64,000 nt of DNA from Sweltsa coloradensis. Lineage: Eukaryota > Arthropoda > Insecta > Plecoptera > Chloroperlidae. The notes beneath the pieces were generated by a model. The model had not been told where the DNA came from. It was given only the letters and a program-made list of their open reading frames with translations, and did no database searches. The DNA is taken from assembly GCA_024449915.1 (NCBI GenBank), contig JAMZAV010002042.1:40001-104000 (forward strand), given 5' to 3'. Below are positions 59,139 to 64,000 of this stretch, in pieces (the stretch's first letter is position 1; every line of letters starts with the position of its first letter). The translations under genes were made by a program, and so were the position numbers.

Positions 59139-60227
59139 TACATCTTTTTGTTGTTCGTTCGCTATCAAGGTGTGAATGATTAAATTTGTTAAGTTCAATT
59201 TTTTTTTTTTACATTTTTGGGCCCACGGTCCTCCCAAATATACCCCTTGTGTTTTAAGCACTAGATATTTATAATGGTTAAGAGCATGTTTAATTTCATG
59301 CTTGTACAAATTACTACGCCTGAGTAATTACGCGTTTTGATTTTGATTTTGATTTTCCCCGGTCCCAATTGCCCGGTTTTGGTTATATGAGGTACATCTG
59401 AGTGTGGCCCAAGTTTCAAAGTTCTAAGATGAACCGTTTTCTCAGTATAGCGTATTATTCATAAGAGTACGGAATTACCTACTTTTGATAATTTTGATTT
59501 TCTCCGGTACCCGTTACCCAATTTTGCTTTCCATATTCAAAAGTGAAAGAATGAGATATGTCAAAATGTATTCCACGTTTGAAAGATCTCAGTTGTAGCG
59601 TTTTCTTTGAATGATTCATTTCTTAAAGTTCAGATATTTTTTTGTCATTTTTGGGCCCATGGTCATCCCCAAATTTAGTCCCTAGTGTTTTGGACGCAAG
59701 ACATTTATAATGGGAAATAGCATGTTTAATTTCAAGTTTGTACAAATTACCACGCCTTGGTAATTACGCGTTTTGATTATCATCCAAATTTTGGTTTTCT
59801 CCTGTCCCTGTTACCCGATTTTGGTTTTGAAAGCAAAAGTCACTGCGTCTGAAGTACATCTAAGTGTGGTCCAAGTTTCATTGTTCTAAGATTTACCGTT
59901 TTCTCTGTAGGCTAAATTAATCTCCGCTGAGAACTCCTAGCCAGCCAGCCACCAGCCAGCCAGCCAGCCACCCACCCACCCACCCAGCCACTAGCCAGCA
60001 GAAAGGAATTTGACGATGTTGAGAACCTTTTTTAAAACAGAACGAGTTGTCGGATCGGGTTGATTTTTTTTGTATGTCATGGACCACATACCAGGTCATA
60101 TACCGAGTTTCAAGATTGTAACTCTTTCGGGGCGGCGTGTGCAGATAGCTGAAAACCCCCCAACTCTGGTAGCTTTATACAGGGCTGGAGTTCGTGTCGC
60201 CTAAGCAGTCGCATGCGCTTGTCTGCC

Positions 60228-60245
60228 GGGCGACGACCGTCGCCC
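60228..60245 (+). other. Terminal GC-rich hairpin, copy 2
   Basis: GGGCGACG with CGTCGCCC as in copy 1, followed by TAGAT. Confidence 0.85.
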
Positions 60246-60247
60246 TA

Positions 60248-60525
60248 GATTATTAACTACAATTCAGAATCGAGAAATAAACCCTCGCTCATACCTGCGT
60301 AAAGTACATTATAATTAATGTTTGGTGTTCAGTTCAAAGGCAGCAGATATTCGTTGCAGTATTGTTCCATCGATTCAGATGTATAATGCAACTACAATTC
60401 AGAGCTTAAAATGTACCCGTCCTGATGGTCTAGTGCTTAAGACGCCTGTCTGGAATGCGGGAGATCCGTGGTTCGATCTCGGTTGGGGCGGACTTTTTTA
60501 ATTTCTGAATTGTAGTAAATAATAT
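60248..60525 (+). mobile_element. tRNA-like unit bracketed by inverted repeats, second family
   Basis: ATTATTAACTACAATTCAG (60248-60267) and CTGAATTGTAGTAAATAAT (60505-60523) are inverted to each other. A third copy of ACTACAATTCAGA lies at 60391. Between them is a tRNA-like segment. Layout parallels the 38.1 and 42.1 kb units, but the sequence differs. Confidence 0.6.
60417..60492 (+). tRNA. tRNA-like sequence with Pol III terminator
   Basis: 76 nt. The acceptor CCGTCC pairs with GGGCGG (one G-T); D stem GTCT/AGAC; anticodon arm CCTGT/GCGGG with loop CTGGAAT (anticodon GGA); Box B GGTTCGATC. The T stem pairs poorly. CTTTTTTA follows directly. The weak T stem and mobile-looking flanks argue for a tRNA-derived element rather than a working gene. 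Confidence 0.5.
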
Positions 60526-60640
60526 TTTGACAGAATTATTTCATATATTTCCAAGATACAAGAGAAGAGAGGCGTGGAGGCGTGCGTCCATGCTATACCT
60601 TATTATAACTTTGGCAGGATTATTTCATATATGACCAACC
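60526..60640 (+). repeat. 86 bp minisatellite, right part of split array
   Basis: Resumes with GACAGAATTATTTCATATAT and runs one full unit and the start of another, ending near 60640. Confidence 0.85.
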
Positions 60641-61180
60641 ATACACAAACTTGATAAATCATCTTATAAAGTGTTTGGTCTCCATTAAATGCTAGTAAAT
60701 TATTTTGTATTCTTCACCTACAATATGATAGCTATAAGGAAGAGAAAGACCTATAATTACTCAATCAATATATAGAGGCAGGCAGCCAGCTTGTGTTTGC
60801 CCTTTTCTGGCAACTTCCAGCTAAAAATGGTAGGAATCAATCAACAGATCGCCTAAGAAGATCAACAAATTAAATGGTTCGGATTTTTGATGGCAGCGCC
60901 GGTTTGGCTTACCATCCAAAATTGTTCTTTGTTTGTTCTTGCATTCAGTAATGGTGGAGGTTTTGAGAGACTGGCCACTCCCCCCTTACCTCCAGGCTCA
61001 CCAGAAACATGCTGTGTCAACCTCCTTGAAGGTCACTGCCAACAATAAAAACATGTAAATCTGAAGGTCGAGTTCTTTTTTGGATGAGCGTAGCGAGCGT
61101 ACCGAGCGAAGCGAAGATTCCATTCTACTACACTGGAGAAAAAAAAACGGAATGTTTTTTTCTTTCTTTTTTTTGTATTT
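60641..61180. other. Non-coding stretch, no gene seen
   Basis: A patch at 60940-61030 (ATGGTGGAGG, GCCACTCC, CCTTACCTCCAGG) is related to 62145-62230. GAGCGTAGCGAGCG occurs near 61087. Confidence 0.4.
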
Positions 61181-61760
61181 TTGTCTGTTTGTTAGCACGA
61201 TTCCGGCTAAACCGATACTCCGATTGCGTTGAAATTTTATGAAGACCTTCGAAATCTCTGAACTTAGAACTTCCACGATTTTGAGTACAATCGAAAAACT
61301 ATTTCTCATGAAAATCGCAATTTTACGATTTTTTTCGATTTTTTTGAAATTTTTTCGACTTATAACACCTACATGCATTGTCCGATTGTAATGATTTTTT
61401 CACAGAACCTTAATTTTATAAATTAAGATATTCGTGTGAAATTTGAGCGTAATCTAAAAATTATTTCTCATGAAAATCGAAATTTTACGGGTTTTTTCTT
61501 TTTTAAAACAATTCTTTGACATATAACACCTACATGCTTTATCCTATTGTAATGATTTTTTCACAGAACCTTAATTTCATGAATTAATATATTCGTGTTA
61601 AATTTGAGCGCAATCGAATATTATTTCTTATGAAAATTGCAATTTGACGATTTTTTTCTTTTTAAAAATTACGATTAATTTAAAAAATTAAGTTAATTTT
61701 TTATTTTATTTAATTTAATTATAAAAATTCAGTTAATTTTTTATTTAATTTAATTTAATT
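61181..61760. repeat. AT-rich tandem repeat, ~160 bp unit, about three copies
   Basis: ATTTCTCATGAAAATCG, TATAACACCTACATGC, TAATGATTTTTTCACAGAAC and GAATTAATATATTCGTGT-type blocks recur in the same order at about 61300, 61460 and 61620. The last copy decays into AATTTAATTTAATT. Confidence 0.75.
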
Positions 61761-64000
61761 AAAAAAAATCTTCGATTAAGTAATGATTTTTTCACAGAAC
61801 AACAGAAAATCCGCGTAACACATGGCAGCTCAATGCACCATATACGCTAATCGAACAACGCGGCGGGACTTAAGCGTTTTCCTAGTTATCGTAAAACATG
61901 ACACACGCACGCACAGGCGGACGGACAGAAAAGGGATGCTTTCCCCATTGGGTGAAAATTATGTCTTGAACATTCGTACCGATAAAAGTATAGCTATACG
62001 TGCGACTTGCGAGATTCTACTTCTTTAGGTCGCCATTTCGATAACGACATTTGACGACGTCTAATGTAATCCTCAGTCAGGCTACTATGCGTTGATCTGT
62101 TCGTTGGAGGCGCAGGGTTGTTAGACAAATATGTTCCTTGCTTGTTCAAAGATGGTGGAGGTGCCTGCACATTAACATTCAAAGTTTTGGGGCCAGCCAC
62201 TCCCCCTTACCTTCAGGGTACTACCATCTTTGTTGAAGGACAATACCAAGAAAAAACGCTTGTCAATCGGACGTTGTGTTCAGTTTTTATCATGAGACGG
62301 GACAGACGCAATGACAGAGATATGATACTTCCTTCGAAACATTTCCATATTCCTCTCGGTTGAAAATATAGCTTCTCTATTCGAAACACTCCTTGGCCTC
62401 GATTTAATTTTTATTTAATGCTCAAATTAAATTGGCAGATAATTATCGCTCTTTTCACAAAAACCACCAAACAAAAAAGTGTTTTATGTTAAAATCTTGA
62501 TTACCAATTGAGGTGTTGACGTATGGAATCATTAGTTTTCATTGTATACGGGCCCACGGGAAGTGAACAGGATCGTATGATTTTAAATTGACTTGATACA
62601 CTGACAACCAACATCATAAGCACAAACACAACTCGAATAGTTGTTTTAGCAACCTAAAAAATTAAATACCTAAACATCATCGAAACGACACATAATTAAA
62701 GATCAAGAAAAACAGCGGAACTTACTTTTGTATCCTTGGTAAAAACTTCAATAGTGTAAAGTGTTAAGTGTAGTAGAGGGAATTTCTGTTTGTTTTGTTT
62801 ATCTTAGACGGTTTTTCGTAACTGATTTCTGTATTGAAAGTTTTGTTTGAACTATGTGTGTGCGTGTATAAAATAATCGACTCAGTTACATCATCAAAAC
62901 ATATCCTTGAGAGAATTAGCTAACATTTAAAACTGGAGCTAAAAAGTCGAAAGTGGTTCGTTCCTTGCCCGTTTCTGAACCGAGCCGCATGTTTCGTCCC
63001 CGCCTGCAGGGACTGAACTCACCTGATTACATGGACAGATTGAACTTGACAATGTCCAACAATTCAATTGCTCTGCTCATCCTCGGCGTGTTTGGTTTTC
63101 TGTTTAGTCCGAGAGGGATCGTCAAGCATACCATCATCCTTCGTTGATATTCCAAACGTTTGATTTGATTTCGATGCTATTTTGTTGTGACCATCAATAG
63201 CATATAGCGTCGGGACTCGGGTTCCTGATCGCAAGTCAAAATACATGCTTCGTCGAACTCTCCAAACAAAGATTTACAGTTAAATGAATCGATATCAATG
63301 TTGTAATCAATTGTTTGTGAAATTAGCTGATAAGTAATTTGCAAGTCAACCTTGCAACGCTGGAAATTAAAAATTACGTCCACCATTTTGCCGTCAGTAT
63401 TATAGCTAATATTAAAAATGGGATTTTGATATAATATGTCACAAACAGAAACGCTTTAGTTTCTGGCTCATGTGTTAAACGAGACATATGCATGGAGATG
63501 AGTCTTAAACTTCTTTCTAGTAGGTGTGGTATTGGCATTTTCAATACGATTATTTTGTACCCATGCATTGAATGAACCTGAATTATGAGTATTACATAAA
63601 GTAAATACACGTATTTATAATAGTGGTGTAATATTTTATCGATTTGGAATATCCAAGACGCAATGTTTTGTTACATTCAACTACCCTCCCCCACCCCCTA
63701 AAAAAACGTTCCTACGATGGCTGACACGGTTGTGGCCGATACCCTTGTATAATTATATTGCCATTCGTCCTCGAGTATCTTCGCCTAGTAGGCCTATACA
63801 AGATTGATTGAGAAAGTATTGTCTGACTCCAAGGACCCGACCTGAGCATATATGTACACACACGGTTCTGCACCACTATCACTACGCGATGAGGGGCGAG
63901 ATTTTCAGCTCCGGACGAATCACTGTCTCTCTCACTACACCTGCAGCATCACTTTTCGGTCCGTTCGTCCGTCCATCGGGCCATCTGTGTGTGTGTCACG
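61761..64000. other. Non-coding end of window, no gene seen
   Basis: 62140-62230 is related to 60940-61030 (ATGGTGGAGGTGCC, GCCAGCCACTCCCCCTTACC). TAGGCCTA occurs near 63789. No ORF with recognisable similarity; any gene crossing the right edge cannot be judged. Confidence 0.4.

Larger units (their letters stand above)
58668..60249 (+). mobile_element. Palindrome-headed repeat element, copy 2
   Basis: Collinear with copy 1 at 3338-4933 with scattered substitutions and small indels, including head palindrome, internal repeats, a CCAGCCAGCC/CCACCC-rich patch (59938-60000), and the terminal hairpin plus TAGAT. It lies between the two parts of the 86 bp minisatellite. Confidence 0.75.

Overview
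This 64 kb window is eukaryotic nuclear DNA, almost certainly from an animal and probably a marine invertebrate. It is AT-rich and full of microsatellites, and I found no convincing host protein-coding exon on either strand. Everything recognisable as coding comes from transposable elements. The organism call is an inference from element content: 5S-rRNA-headed SINEs with a Deu-like core, a LINE with a 2A-type motif, a Gypsy-type gag behind a tRNA-Leu primer site, a Penelope-like GIY-YIG domain, and nine copies of the palindrome TAGGCCTA. An echinoderm, hemichordate, other basal deuterostome or mollusc would fit; I cannot choose among them.

Layout. 1-5 kb: an internally deleted hAT transposon (1315-2092) and the first copy of an undescribed ~1.6 kb element with a ~0.5 kb perfect-looking palindrome at its head (3338-4933). 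6.9-18.3 kb: a ~395 bp TIR element, a minus-strand tRNA-type SINE, a tRNA-like fragment and two 5S/Deu SINEs (10592-11010 and 17901-18290) in otherwise featureless DNA. 20-23.4 kb: one long decayed LINE with endonuclease and reverse transcriptase, opened by a GDIEVNPGP motif. 24.8-30 kb: a 63 bp tandem array and two tandem copies of the TIR element, one split by a 944 bp foldback element. 30.7-40.9 kb: the densest part, a mosaic of 5'-truncated LINEs and a Penelope-like fragment, nearly every one bounded by (ATT)n blocks, plus a gag-bearing LTR fragment. 41.7-43 kb: a TATA-containing Penelope-like leader, a tRNA-like unit and a MITE. 47-51.6 kb: a 45 bp minisatellite, a ~1.4 kb inverted repeat and a pair of flanking direct repeats. 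52 kb: another LINE fragment. 55.1-57.2 kb: about 27 copies of a 77 bp satellite. 57.8-60.6 kb: an 86 bp minisatellite interrupted by the second copy of the palindrome-headed element and by a tRNA-like unit bracketed by inverted repeats. 61-64 kb: AT-rich tandem repeats and unannotated DNA.

The window reads as repeat-rich intergenic or intronic sequence. Its most informative features are relations between repeats: (ATT)n tracts acting as insertion sites for several LINE families and a Penelope-like element; a covarying 3' UTR hairpin shared by those LINEs; a common 3' tail on two SINEs with different promoters; and paralogous copies that serve as empty sites for later insertions. All counts and alignments were done by eye.
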